Position numbers and translations under genes: made by a program
Shown: positions 32,407-40,473 of the stretch, in pieces
Layout of the letters: every line of letters begins with the position of its first letter
Numbering within the stretch: position 1 is the first letter of the stretch
NCBI RefSeq assembly: GCF_001666755.1
Contig: NZ_LZJC01000165.1
Location: forward strand, 54,325 to 118,324
Reading direction: 5' to 3'
Source: Mycobacterium sp. E1214
Lineage (GTDB): Bacteria; Actinomycetota; Actinomycetes; Mycobacteriales; Mycobacteriaceae
DNA: 64,000 bases
Notes under the pieces: model-generated
Databases searched by the model: none
Told to the model about the DNA's origin: nothing
What the model saw: only the letters and a program-made list of their open reading frames with translations

Positions 32407-33367
32407 GCCCAGCTTCGACAACACCGCCGACGAACGGCCCGGGATCGACCCCATCCTGCAGAAGGTACTGGACGCGGTTCCCTTCCGGCTATCGACCGAG
32501 GACGGCATCGACGCCGCGCGGCAACGGTTCCGCGACCTGCCGCGTCGGCCGCTGCACCCCGAACTGCGGGTCGAGGACCGCACCATCGCGGGCCCGGCGG
32601 GCGGTGTCGGCATCCGGATTTATTGGCCCGCAACCCATTCCGTCGACGAACCGGCGCCCGTGGTGATGTTCTTCCACGGCGGCGGTTTCGTGGTGGGCGA
32701 CCTGGACACCCACGACGGCACGGCTCGCCAGCACGCGGTCGGCGCGGATGCCGTCGTGGTGTCCGTCGACTACCGGCTGGCGCCCGAGCACCCCTACCCC
32801 GCCGCCGTCGAAGATGCATGGGCCGCAACGCTTTGGGTGGTCGAGCACGCCGAGGAGCTGGGGGTGGACCCGAACCGGCTCGCGGTGGCCGGCGACTCGG
32901 CCGGTGGCACCCTGGCCGCGGTGATGGCGCAGCGCGCCCGTGACAACGGCGCACCGCCGGTCGCCTTCCAGCTGCTCTGGTACCCCTCCACGATGTGGGA
33001 CGCGCGGCTGCCGTCGTTCACCGAGAACGCGGCGGCGCCGATCCTGGACGTCGAAGCGGTGGCGGAGTTTTCGCGCTGGTACGCCGGCGAGGCCGACCTG
33101 TCCAACCCGCCGCCGGGCATGGCGCCCGGCCGCGCCGACGACCTCAGCGGGTTGGCGCCGGCCTACATCGCCGTCGCCGGGTACGACCCGCTGCGCGACG
33201 ACGGCATCCGTTACGGCCAGCTGCTGGCCGCCGCCGGCGTCGCCACCGAGGTGCACAACGCCGAGACGCTGGTGCACGGCTACCTCGGCTACGCGGGCGT
33301 CGTCCCGGCCGCCACGGCCGCGCTCGACCGCGCGATGGGCGCGTTGCGAACCGCCCTGCACGGCTGA
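32405..33367 (+). CDS. lipI: HSL-family esterase/lipase LipI
   Basis: A 320-residue hormone-sensitive-lipase-type esterase. HGGGF (91-95) forms the oxyanion hole, GDSAGG (163-168) places the catalytic Ser at 165, and Asp260 (YDPLRDDG) and His291 (VHGYLGY) complete the triad. The opening MPSFDNTADERPGIDPIL matches LipI of M. tuberculosis (Rv1400c). The predicted mRNA is leaderless. It lies 22 bases before the paralogous, frameshifted lipH, to which it is clearly similar throughout, so the pair arose by tandem duplication. Family members prefer short-chain esters. Confidence 0.92.
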   Translation: MPSFDNTADERPGIDPILQKVLDAVPFRLSTEDGIDAARQRFRDLPRRPLHPELRVEDRTIAGPAGGVGIRIYWPATHSVDEPAPVVMFFHGGGFVVGDLDTHDGTARQHAVGADAVVVSVDYRLAPEHPYPAAVEDAWAATLWVVEHAEELGVDPNRLAVAGDSAGGTLAAVMAQRARDNGAPPVAFQLLWYPSTMWDARLPSFTENAAAPILDVEAVAEFSRWYAGEADLSNPPPGMAPGRADDLSGLAPAYIAVAGYDPLRDDGIRYGQLLAAAGVATEVHNAETLVHGYLGYAGVVPAATAALDRAMGALRTALHG

Positions 33368-33377
33368 GGCCGTCGCG

Positions 33378-33383
33378 TACGGT
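33378..33383 (+). promoter_or_regulatory. -10 element TACGGT of lipH (leaderless)
   Basis: TACGGT is followed by 6 bases and the ATG at 33390, copying the lipI arrangement exactly. It lies in the 22-base gap after lipI, so lipH has its own promoter. Confidence 0.55.
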
Positions 33384-33389
33384 GAATCC

Positions 33390-34356
33390 ATGAGCGAGCC
33401 GAGCACCACGCGACCCGCAATCGACCCGGCGTTGAAGGCGGTTCTCGACGCCTTCCCCCTGACGTTCCGGGCGTCCGACGGCGTGCAGGCCGCCCGGTCG
33501 CGGCTGAAGCTGCTCAAGGTGCCGCCGGAGCTGCTGCCGCAGCTGCGCACCGAGGACCGCACCGTCGCGCACGGCGACCAAGGCGACATTCCCGTGCGCA
33601 TCTACTGGCCGACCGACACCGCCGCCGACCCGTTGCCGGTGGTGGTCTTCTACCACGGCGGCGGATTCTGCTTGGGCGACTTGGACACCCACGACCCCGT
33701 GGCCCGCGCGCACGCCGTCGGCGCCGAGGCCATCGTGGTGTCCGTCGGCTACCGGCTGGCGCCCGAACACCCGTTCCCGGCCGGGGTCGACGACAGCTGG
33801 GCGGCGCTGCGCTGGGTCGCCGAGCACGCCGCCGAACTGGGCGGCGACCCCAGCCGGATCGCCGTGGCCGGCGACTCCGCCGGCGGCAACCTGGCCGCGG
33901 TGATGGCCCGCCTGGCCGTCGACAACGGCGGCCCCGCCCTGGCGTTCCAGTTGTTGTGGTACCCGGTGGCGGCCGCCGACCTGTCGCTGCCGTCCTTCAC
34001 CGAGAACGCCGACGCGCCCCTGTTGAACCCGCGACGTCATCGACGCCTTCCTGTCCTGGTATCTGCCCGACACCGACATCAGCGACCCGACGGTGCTGCC
34101 GCTGACACTGGCGCCGGCGAACGCCGCCGACTTCGCCGGGCTGCCACCAGCCTACATCGGCATCGCCGAACACGACCCGCTGCGCGACGACGGGGCCCGC
34201 TATGCCGAATTGCTCAGCGCCGCAGGGGTTCCGGTCGAGCTGGTCAGGGAGCCGATCCTGGTTCACGGCTATGTCAGCTTCGCGTTGGCCATTCCGGCCG
34301 CCGCGGAGGCCACCGAACGCGGCCTCGTCGCGTTGCGTAAGGCGCTGCACCCCTAG
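33390..34356 (+). pseudogene. lipH: lipH esterase gene with a one-base insertion
   Basis: The gene encodes an HSL-family esterase like LipI: HGGGF, GDSAGG and the C-terminal EHDPLRDDG and VHGYVSF with the catalytic Asp and His are all present, but in two frames. The first frame is intact from ATG 33390 to about 34028 (ending DAPLLN); one extra C in the CCC at 34028-34030 shifts it, and the proper continuation (RDVIDAFLSWYLPDTDISD) runs on in the next frame to the stop at 34356. Removing the base restores 321 residues, the size of LipH. The shifted frame would end at 34340 with an aberrant tail that lacks the catalytic His. It may be a real null allele or a sequencing error. Confidence 0.85.
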
Positions 34357-34365
34357 GGAGGCCCC

Positions 34366-35862
34366 ATGAGCTCACCCGTGCCGGCGAGCCCGGACCACGA
34401 CGTCGTCATCGTCGGCGCCGGCTTCTCCGGCATCGGGGCCGCGATCAAGCTCGACAAAGCGGGTATGACCGACTACCTGGTGATCGAGGCCGGTGACGGC
34501 GTCGGCGGGACGTGGCACTGGAACACCTACCCCGGAATCGCCGTGGACATTCCGTCGTTCTCCTACCAGTTCTCCTTCGAGCAGAACCCGCGTTGGTCGC
34601 GCACCTACGCCAAGGGTCGCGAGCTGAAGGCGTATGCCGAACACTGCGTCGACAAGTACGGCATCCGCTCGCGAATCCGGTTCAACACCAAGGTGATCGG
34701 CGCCGAGTTCGACGACGACCACGCGCTGTGGCGGGTCCGGACCGACCGCGGTGACGAGCTGACCGCCCGGTTTCTGATCAGCGCCAGCGGCGTGCTGACG
34801 GTGCCGAATCTGCCCGACATCGACGGCGTGGACTCGTTCGCCGGCCTCACCATGCACACCGCCCGCTGGGACCACGCCCAGGACCTGACCGGCAAGCGCG
34901 TCGCCGTCATCGGCACCGGCGCCTCGGCCGTGCAGGTCATTCCGGAGATCGCGCCGATCGTGGCCCAGCTCACCGTCTTTCAGCGCACCCCGATCTGGTG
35001 CTTCCCCAAGTTCGACGTCCCACTGCCGGTGCCCGCGCGCTGGGCGATGCGGGTCCCCGGCGCCAAGAGGGCGCAGCGGCTGCTCAGCCAGGCCTTCGTG
35101 GAGGTGACCTTCCCGATCTCGGCGCACTACTTCACGGTGCTGCCGCTGGCCAACCGCATGGAGGGGGCCGCCAGGGCGTATCTGCGACAGCAGGTCCGCG
35201 ACCCGGCGGTGCGCGACCAGCTCACGCCGCGCTACGCGGTGGGGTGCAAACGGCCCGGCTTCCACAACGGCTACCTGGCCACCTTCAACCGGGACAACGT
35301 GCGGCTGGTCACCACGGCGATCGACAAGATCACGCCCTCGGCGGTGGCGACGACCGACGGCGCGGCCCACGAGGTCGACGTGCTGATCCTGGCCACCGGC
35401 TTCAAGGTGATGGACCCCGACAGCATGCCCACGTTCGCGATCACGGGCAGCGGCGGCACGACGCTCAGCGAGTTCTGGAACTCCCACCGGTTGCAGGCCT
35501 ACGAGGGCGTCAGCGTCCCCGGCTTTCCCAACATGTTCAGCATCATGGGCCCCTATGGGTACGTCGGCTCCTCGTATTTCGCGCTGATCGAGACGCAGAC
35601 GCACCACATCGTCCGGTGCCTCACGCGCGCCCGGCGCGGCGGCGCGACGCGCGTCGAGGTGACCGCGGCGGCCAACGACCGGTTCTTCGCCGAGATGATG
35701 CGCAAGCGGCACCGCCAGATCTTCTGGCAGGACAGCTGCCGGCTGGCCAACAGCTACTACTTCGACAAGAACGGCGACGTGCCGTTGCGACCCACCACCA
35801 CGCTCGAGGCCTACTGGCGCAGCCGCCGCTTCGACCTCGACGACTACCGATTCACCGCCTAG
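34366..35862 (+). CDS. FAD-dependent Baeyer-Villiger-type monooxygenase (Rv1393c type)
   Basis: A 498-residue class B flavoprotein monooxygenase. The FAD fold starts at VVIVGAGFSGIG (13-24), the NADPH fold at VAVIGTGASAVQ (179-190), and the Baeyer-Villiger fingerprint FxGxxxHTxxW is present as FAGLTMHTARWDH (158-170). It should oxygenate a ketone or similar lipophilic substrate. GGGAGG 5 bases before the ATG is a strong ribosome site. It follows lipH by 9 bases and precedes a PNPOx-like gene by 8, so the lip genes, this oxidase and the next gene may form one catabolic unit in which esterases cleave the ester it makes. That link is inference. Confidence 0.88.
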   Translation: MSSPVPASPDHDVVIVGAGFSGIGAAIKLDKAGMTDYLVIEAGDGVGGTWHWNTYPGIAVDIPSFSYQFSFEQNPRWSRTYAKGRELKAYAEHCVDKYGIRSRIRFNTKVIGAEFDDDHALWRVRTDRGDELTARFLISASGVLTVPNLPDIDGVDSFAGLTMHTARWDHAQDLTGKRVAVIGTGASAVQVIPEIAPIVAQLTVFQRTPIWCFPKFDVPLPVPARWAMRVPGAKRAQRLLSQAFVEVTFPISAHYFTVLPLANRMEGAARAYLRQQVRDPAVRDQLTPRYAVGCKRPGFHNGYLATFNRDNVRLVTTAIDKITPSAVATTDGAAHEVDVLILATGFKVMDPDSMPTFAITGSGGTTLSEFWNSHRLQAYEGVSVPGFPNMFSIMGPYGYVGSSYFALIETQTHHIVRCLTRARRGGATRVEVTAAANDRFFAEMMRKRHRQIFWQDSCRLANSYYFDKNGDVPLRPTTTLEAYWRSRRFDLDDYRFTA

Positions 35863-35870
35863 GAGACGGC

Positions 35871-36434
35871 GTGGCCAAGGAATTCGACCGCCTCGACGAT
35901 TCGCTGCGGGACTTCATCGGCGAGCAGGCCGTGTTCTTCGTGGCTACCGCCCCTTCCGAAGGTGGCCGGATCAACCTGTCGCCCAAGGGTTACGGCGATA
36001 CCTTCGCGGTGCTCGACGACCACACCGTCGCGTATCTGGACCTGTTCGGCAGCGGCGTCGAGACTGTCGCGCACCTGCGCGACAACGGCCGGATCACCGT
36101 CATGTTCTGCTCGTTCACCCGCAGCTCGCGGATCCTGCGGCTGTTCGGCACCGGGCGCGTGGTGCGCCCGGACGACGTCGAGTTCGCCTCCCTGGCAGCG
36201 CATTTCGGCGATCGGCACGCCGGGGTGCGCAGCGTCATCGTGATCGCCGTCGAGCGCATCGCCGACGCCTGCGGCTTCGCGGTGCCCTACTACGAGCTCG
36301 TCGACGAGCGGCCGGTGCTCGACAAAGCGCACGCCAAGGCCACCGACCGCACGTGGGCCGGCGCCGTCGCGCGCAACCAACGCAGCATCGACGGGCTGCC
36401 CGGCCTCGACGCCGACCACCCGGCGCCGCGCTAG
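35871..36434 (+). CDS. PNPOx-like flavin/F420-binding protein
   Basis: A 187-residue protein of the pyridoxamine-5'-phosphate oxidase-like split barrel. RDFIGEQAVFFVATAPSEGGRINLSPKGYGDTFAVL and RITVMFCSFTRSSRILRLFGTGRVV are typical of the group that binds FMN or F420. The GTG at 35871 follows AGGAGA by 5 bases and the upstream stop by 8, so it is co-transcribed with the monooxygenase. It could reduce a product of that enzyme or supply reduced flavin, but there is no direct evidence. It is convergent with metK with one base between the stops. Confidence 0.78.
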   Translation: MAKEFDRLDDSLRDFIGEQAVFFVATAPSEGGRINLSPKGYGDTFAVLDDHTVAYLDLFGSGVETVAHLRDNGRITVMFCSFTRSSRILRLFGTGRVVRPDDVEFASLAAHFGDRHAGVRSVIVIAVERIADACGFAVPYYELVDERPVLDKAHAKATDRTWAGAVARNQRSIDGLPGLDADHPAPR

Positions 36435-36435
36435 C

Positions 36436-37647
36436 TCAGATGGCGCGCTTGAGGTCGTCGACCTTGTTCAGCTGCTCCCACGGCAGCTCGATGTCGGTGC
36501 GGCCGAAGTGGCCGTACGCGGCGGTCGGCGCGTAGATCGGGCGCAGCAGGTCCAGGTCGCGCACGATCGCGCCGGGCCGCAGGTCGAACACCTCGGGCAC
36601 GATCTTCTCGATCTTGACCGGGTCGACGGTGGCGGTGCCGAACGTCTCGATGAACAGCCCGACCGGGGCGGCCTTGCCGATGGCGTAGGCCACCTGCACC
36701 TCTACCCGCTCCGCCAGGCCGGCGGCGACGATGTTCTTGGCCACCCACCGCATCGCGTACGCCGCCGAGCGGTCCACCTTGGACGGGTCCTTGCCGGAGA
36801 AGGCGCCGCCGCCGTGGCGGGCCCAGCCACCGTAGGTGTCGACGATGATCTTGCGCCCGGTCAGGCCGGCGTCGCCCTGCGGGCCGCCGATGACGAACTT
36901 GCCGGTCGGGTTGATCAGGACGCGAGTGGACGACGAGTCCAGCGTCTCGTGCGCCAATTCCGTCAGGACGGTCTCCAGGACGTGCTTGCGGATGTCGGGA
37001 TCCAGCGTCTTCTCCAGGTCGATCCCGTCGGCGTGCTGCGTGGAGACCACCACGGTGTCCAGCCGCACCGGGACGTTGTCCTCGTACCCGATGGTGACCT
37101 GCGTCTTGCCGTCGGGGCGCAGGTAGGGCAGCGTGCCGTTCTTGCGGACCTCGGTCAGCTTGCGCGCCAGCCGGTGCGCCAGCGCGATCGGCAGCGGCAT
37201 CAGTTCCGGGGTGTCGCTGATCGCGTAGCCGAACATCAGGCCCTGGTCGCCGGCGCCCTGGGAGTCCAGCGGGTCCGCGGCGCCCTCGACACGCGTCTCG
37301 TGCGCCGTGTCCACGCCCTGCGCGATGTCGGGTGACTGGCGGCCGATGCCGATGTTGACGCCGGCGGTCTCGCCGTCGAAACCCTTGTCGGACGAGTCGT
37401 AGCCGATGTCGAGGATCCGCTGCCGGACGATGTTGGGAATGTCGGCGAACGCCTCCTTGGCGGCCGTGGTGACCTCACCGATGACGTGCACCTGACCGGT
37501 CGTGACGGCCGTCTCGACGGCCACACGTGAACGCGGGTCCCCCGCCAGCAGCGCGTCGAGGACCGAGTCGCTGATCGCGTCACAGATCTTGTCCGGATGC
37601 CCCTCGGTCACCGACTCGCTGGTAAACAGGCGACCCTTTTCGCTCAC
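36436..37647 (-). CDS. metK: S-adenosylmethionine synthase
   Basis: A 403-residue MetK that makes S-adenosylmethionine from methionine and ATP. The signatures GHPDKICD (16-23), GDQGLMFGYA with the hexapeptide, and GGGAFSGKDPSKVDRSAAY are present. The start is taken at GTG 37647, which lies 8 bases after GGAAGG; a GTG two codons upstream is too close to that site. A perfect TATAAT at 37681-37686 provides a promoter. SAM from this enzyme feeds the methyltransferases in the window. No SAM riboswitch is seen in the short leader. It follows coaBC but has its own promoter. Confidence 0.96.
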   Translation of the reverse strand: MSEKGRLFTSESVTEGHPDKICDAISDSVLDALLAGDPRSRVAVETAVTTGQVHVIGEVTTAAKEAFADIPNIVRQRILDIGYDSSDKGFDGETAGVNIGIGRQSPDIAQGVDTAHETRVEGAADPLDSQGAGDQGLMFGYAISDTPELMPLPIALAHRLARKLTEVRKNGTLPYLRPDGKTQVTIGYEDNVPVRLDTVVVSTQHADGIDLEKTLDPDIRKHVLETVLTELAHETLDSSSTRVLINPTGKFVIGGPQGDAGLTGRKIIVDTYGGWARHGGGAFSGKDPSKVDRSAAYAMRWVAKNIVAAGLAERVEVQVAYAIGKAAPVGLFIETFGTATVDPVKIEKIVPEVFDLRPGAIVRDLDLLRPIYAPTAAYGHFGRTDIELPWEQLNKVDDLKRAI

Positions 37648-37680
37648 AATCACAATCCTTCCAATTAGTTAGTAAGCCGA

Positions 37681-37686
37681 ATTATA
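37681..37686 (-). promoter_or_regulatory. Consensus -10 TATAAT of metK
   Basis: A perfect TATAAT on the minus strand lies 34 bases before the GTG at 37647. Transcription would start about 27 bases before the start codon and leave a short leader with GGAAGG. The region around it is AT-rich against a GC-rich background. Confidence 0.65.
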
Positions 37687-37703
37687 TCGGTCTGCGGCGG
37701 GCG

Positions 37704-37727
37704 CCCGGCACCCGTCCCGGTGCCGGG
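37704..37727 (-). terminator. Hairpin downstream of coaBC
   Basis: CCCGGCACC (37704-37712) pairs perfectly with GGTGCCGGG (37719-37727) around a 6-base loop, starting 12 bases past the coaBC stop. No U tract follows, but position and stem strength suit a terminator separating coaBC from metK. Confidence 0.55.
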
Positions 37728-37739
37728 GCGACGGACGTC

Positions 37740-38990
37740 CTATGCGGTGCCGCCGTGCAGGAACGCGGCGATCGCATCCACGATACGACTGGCCATCAGC
37801 GTCTTGGAGCCGTGCTGCAGCGCCGCCTCGGTCCCGTCGGACGCCAGCAACCAGCCGTCGTTGCTGTCCACCTCGAACGCGCGGCCCTCGCCGACGGCGT
37901 TGACGACCAGCAGGTCGCAGCCCTTCCTGCGCAATTTGGCGCGGGCGTGAAACAGCACGTCGCCGGCGGCGTCACCGGTCTCGGCGGCGAACCCCACGAT
38001 GGCGTGCATGTTGGGCAGCTCGCCGTGCGCGCGGGAGCGCACCACGCCGGCCAGCACGTCGTCGTTGCGGATCAGGTCGATCGTCGGGGCCGCGTCGGAG
38101 GCGTCCGGGCTTTTTTTAATCTTGGCGGCGGCAACGTGGGCGGGCCGGAAGTCGGCGACCGCGGCGGCCATCACCAGCACGTCGGCCTCGGGCGCGTGCT
38201 TGGACACCGCGTTGCCGAGCTGTTCGGCGGAGCTGACGTGCACGACGTCGACACCGGCGGGGTCGACCAGCCCGGCGGTGTGGCCGGCGATCAGGGTGAC
38301 CTGGGCGCCGCGCTGGGCGGCCACCCGCGCGACGGCGTAACCCTGCTTGCCCGAGCTGCGGTTGCCGACGAAGCGCACCGGGTCGATGGGTTCGCGGGTG
38401 CCGCCGGCGGTGACCAGCACCCGGCAGCCGGCCAGGTCGTAGGGCAGCGCGTCGTGGCGCTCCAGCAGCAGCTCGGCCAGGGTGGTGATCTCCTCGGCCT
38501 CGGGCAGCCGCCCCGACCCGCTGTCCGAGCCGGTGAGCCGCCCCGCGGCGGGCTCGAGGACCACCGCGCCGCGGCGGCGCAGCGTGGCGACGTTGTCCAC
38601 GGTCGCAGGGTGCAGCCACATCTCGGTGTGCATGGCCGGCGCGAACAGCACCGGGCACCGGGCGGTCAGCAGGGTCGCGGTCAGCAGGTCATCGGCGCGG
38701 CCGGCCACGGCGCGGGCCAGCAGGTCCGCGGTGGCCGGGGCAACGACGACCAGGTCGGCCTGCTTGCCGAGCTGGACGTGCGGCACCTCGGGGACGTCGT
38801 CGAAGACCCCGGTGCGCACGGGCTGGCCGGAGAGCGCCTCGAAGGTCGCGGCGCCGACGAAACGCAGCGCCGATTCGGTGGGGATGACGCGGACCGAGTG
38901 GCCGGCCTCGGAGAGCTGACGGACGACGGTGCACGCCTTGTAGGCGGCGATACCGCCGGCTACCCCGACGACGACCCGTTTACGGTCCAC
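37740..38990 (-). CDS. coaBC: Bifunctional coenzyme A biosynthesis protein CoaBC (Dfp)
   Basis: A 416-residue two-domain enzyme. The N-terminal CoaC flavoprotein (VVVGVAGGIAAYKAC, PHVQLGKQADLVVVAPATADLL, APAMHTEMW) decarboxylates phosphopantothenoylcysteine. The C-terminal CoaB synthetase (VLVTAGGTREPIDPVRFVGNRSSGKQGYA) joins cysteine to phosphopantothenate. The two domains meet near residue 185. A run of seven A within codons for IKKSPD (38111-38117, minus strand) stands out in this GC-rich gene. It lies 15 bases after rpoZ, in the conserved gmk-rpoZ-coaBC series. Essential in mycobacteria as far as known. Confidence 0.95.
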   Translation of the reverse strand: MDRKRVVVGVAGGIAAYKACTVVRQLSEAGHSVRVIPTESALRFVGAATFEALSGQPVRTGVFDDVPEVPHVQLGKQADLVVVAPATADLLARAVAGRADDLLTATLLTARCPVLFAPAMHTEMWLHPATVDNVATLRRRGAVVLEPAAGRLTGSDSGSGRLPEAEEITTLAELLLERHDALPYDLAGCRVLVTAGGTREPIDPVRFVGNRSSGKQGYAVARVAAQRGAQVTLIAGHTAGLVDPAGVDVVHVSSAEQLGNAVSKHAPEADVLVMAAAVADFRPAHVAAAKIKKSPDASDAAPTIDLIRNDDVLAGVVRSRAHGELPNMHAIVGFAAETGDAAGDVLFHARAKLRRKGCDLLVVNAVGEGRAFEVDSNDGWLLASDGTEAALQHGSKTLMASRIVDAIAAFLHGGTA

Positions 38991-39005
38991 AGCGCGCCCG
39001 GCCTA

Positions 39006-39332
39006 TTACTCGCCCTCGGTGTGCTCGAGCAGGTCGGCGTGGATCTCGCGCATCGCGATGGACAGCGGCTTTTCCTGCAGGCCGGGCTCGACCAGCGGGC
39101 CCACGTACTCGAGGATGCCCTCGCCGAGCTGGTTGTAGTAGTCGTTGATCTGGCGGGCCCGCTTGGCGGCGTAGATCACCAGGGCGTACTTGCTGGACAC
39201 GCGGTCCAGCAGCTCGTCGATCGGCGGGTTGGTGATGCCCAACGGCGTGTCGTAGGCGCTCTGGCCGCCGGCGGCCGGGTCGAACTGGTCGGGGACGGCG
39301 GACAGCGTCGCGTCGGGCTGGGAAATACTCAC
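39006..39332 (-). CDS. rpoZ: RNA polymerase omega subunit
   Basis: A 108-residue omega subunit that helps assemble RNA polymerase by clamping beta'. The conserved core is GITNPPIDELLDRVSSKYALVIYAAKRARQINDYYNQLGEG, with the actinobacterial C-terminal extension KPLSIAMREIHADLLEHTEGE. The GTG at 39332 is chosen because AAGGAG lies 9 bases before it; a TTG three codons upstream is less likely. It sits between gmk and coaBC as in other mycobacteria. Nothing is unusual except small differences in the acidic N-terminal tail. Confidence 0.95.
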   Translation of the reverse strand: MSISQPDATLSAVPDQFDPAAGGQSAYDTPLGITNPPIDELLDRVSSKYALVIYAAKRARQINDYYNQLGEGILEYVGPLVEPGLQEKPLSIAMREIHADLLEHTEGE

Positions 39333-39398
39333 GAAGGTCAATCTCCTTGGCGGGCTAGAGCCCCGAAACGGCGCGCGGGCCGCTAAGAAACTCGGTGT

Positions 39399-40070
39399 TC
39401 ACTCGTGCTCGGATGGGGTCTGCCGGGTGGCCTGACCGGCCTGGTGGTGCGGGCTCGGCGCAGTTCCCACCAGCAAGGATACCAATTCGGCGCAGGCAGA
39501 CTCCAATCGACTGTTGACCACCACGCGGTCGAAGTCGTCCTGAGCGGCCATTTCGATGCGGGCGGTCTCGAGCCGGCGCTCGATCGCCTCCGGGGTTTCG
39601 GTGCCGCGGCCGATCAGCCTGGCCTGCAGGTCGTCCCAGCTGGGCGGCGCCAGGAACACGGTCAGGGCCTCGGGCATCGCCCGCTTGACCGCCCGGGCCC
39701 CGGCCAGGTCGACCTCGATGAGGACGGGGAAGCCGCCGGCGGTGGCGGCCCGGACCGGCTCGGCCAGGGTGCCGGACCGCTGCAGGCCGCCGTGGATCTC
39801 GGCCCACTCGAGCAGCGCGCCCTCGTCGATGAGCTGCTGAAATTGCCCGGGGCTGACGAAGTGGTAGTCGACGCCGTCCACCTCGCCGGGCCGGGGCGCG
39901 CGCGTCGTGGCCGAGACGGAGAAGTGCAGGTCCGGGATGCGCTCGCGCAGGCAGCGAACCACGGTCGATTTACCGACCGCGGAGGGACCGGACAGCACGA
40001 CCACCCGTCCCTGACCTGATCGGTCGGGACGTGCCCCGTGCTCGGTGTCCGGTCCCCCGCCAGCGCTCAT
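39399..40070 (-). CDS. gmk: Guanylate kinase
   Basis: A 223-residue kinase that phosphorylates GMP to GDP. The P-loop is GPSAVGKST (28-36), followed by SVSATTRAPRPGEVDGVDYHFVS, the GMP-binding region, and the lid RGTETPEAIERRLETA. The first about 22 residues and the last about 20 extend beyond the catalytic core. It lies 88 bases downstream of mihF, a pairing conserved in actinobacteria, and precedes rpoZ. Confidence 0.95.
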   Translation of the reverse strand: MSAGGGPDTEHGARPDRSGQGRVVVLSGPSAVGKSTVVRCLRERIPDLHFSVSATTRAPRPGEVDGVDYHFVSPGQFQQLIDEGALLEWAEIHGGLQRSGTLAEPVRAATAGGFPVLIEVDLAGARAVKRAMPEALTVFLAPPSWDDLQARLIGRGTETPEAIERRLETARIEMAAQDDFDRVVVNSRLESACAELVSLLVGTAPSPHHQAGQATRQTPSEHE

Positions 40071-40158
40071 CGGCGCCCCGCGGTCGGTACGCCCGCAGGA
40101 CAGGCTCGATCGTCCGCCTCGTCAGGCCATGCGGCGGCCTGCATCGTCGGCGGACGGG

Positions 40159-40473
40159 TTAGGAGCCGAACTTTTCCAGCAGGGCCTTGCGCTGCCGATC
40201 ACCGAGGCCACGCAGGCGGCGGGTGGGGGCGATCTCCAGCTCGGTCATGATCTCCTGCGCCTTGACCTTGCCCACCTTGGGCAACGCCTCCAGCAGCGCC
40301 GAAACCTTCATCTTGCCCAAGACCTCGTCGGTCTCGGCGTCCTTGAGCACCTGGCTCAGGTTGGTGCCGCCGCGCTTCAGCCGGTCCTTGAGCTCCGCGC
40401 GCGCTCGACGTGCGGCAGCCGCCTTCTCCAACGCGGCCGCGCGCTGCTCGTCGGTCAACTGGGGAAGGGCCAC
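40159..40473 (-). CDS. mihF: Mycobacterial integration host factor
   Basis: A 104-residue DNA-binding protein needed by mycobacteriophage integration and for nucleoid organisation. LPQLTDEQRAAALEKAAAARRARAELK is the N-terminal helix, and the helix-two-turn-helix region is LLEALPKVGKVKAQEIM with RRLRGLGDRQRKALLEKFG at the end. The GTG at 40473 has a strong GGAGG 5 bases upstream; a longer frame from 40494 lacks one and carries no conserved residues. It is probably transcribed with gmk. A weak -10 (TACGGT near 40551-40556, minus strand) is possible upstream. Confidence 0.93.
   Translation of the reverse strand: MALPQLTDEQRAAALEKAAAARRARAELKDRLKRGGTNLSQVLKDAETDEVLGKMKVSALLEALPKVGKVKAQEIMTELEIAPTRRLRGLGDRQRKALLEKFGS

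Noticed and set aside
37654..37740. SAM riboswitch before metK
   Set aside because: The leader is only about 27 bases long if the TATAAT is used, too short for any known SAM aptamer.
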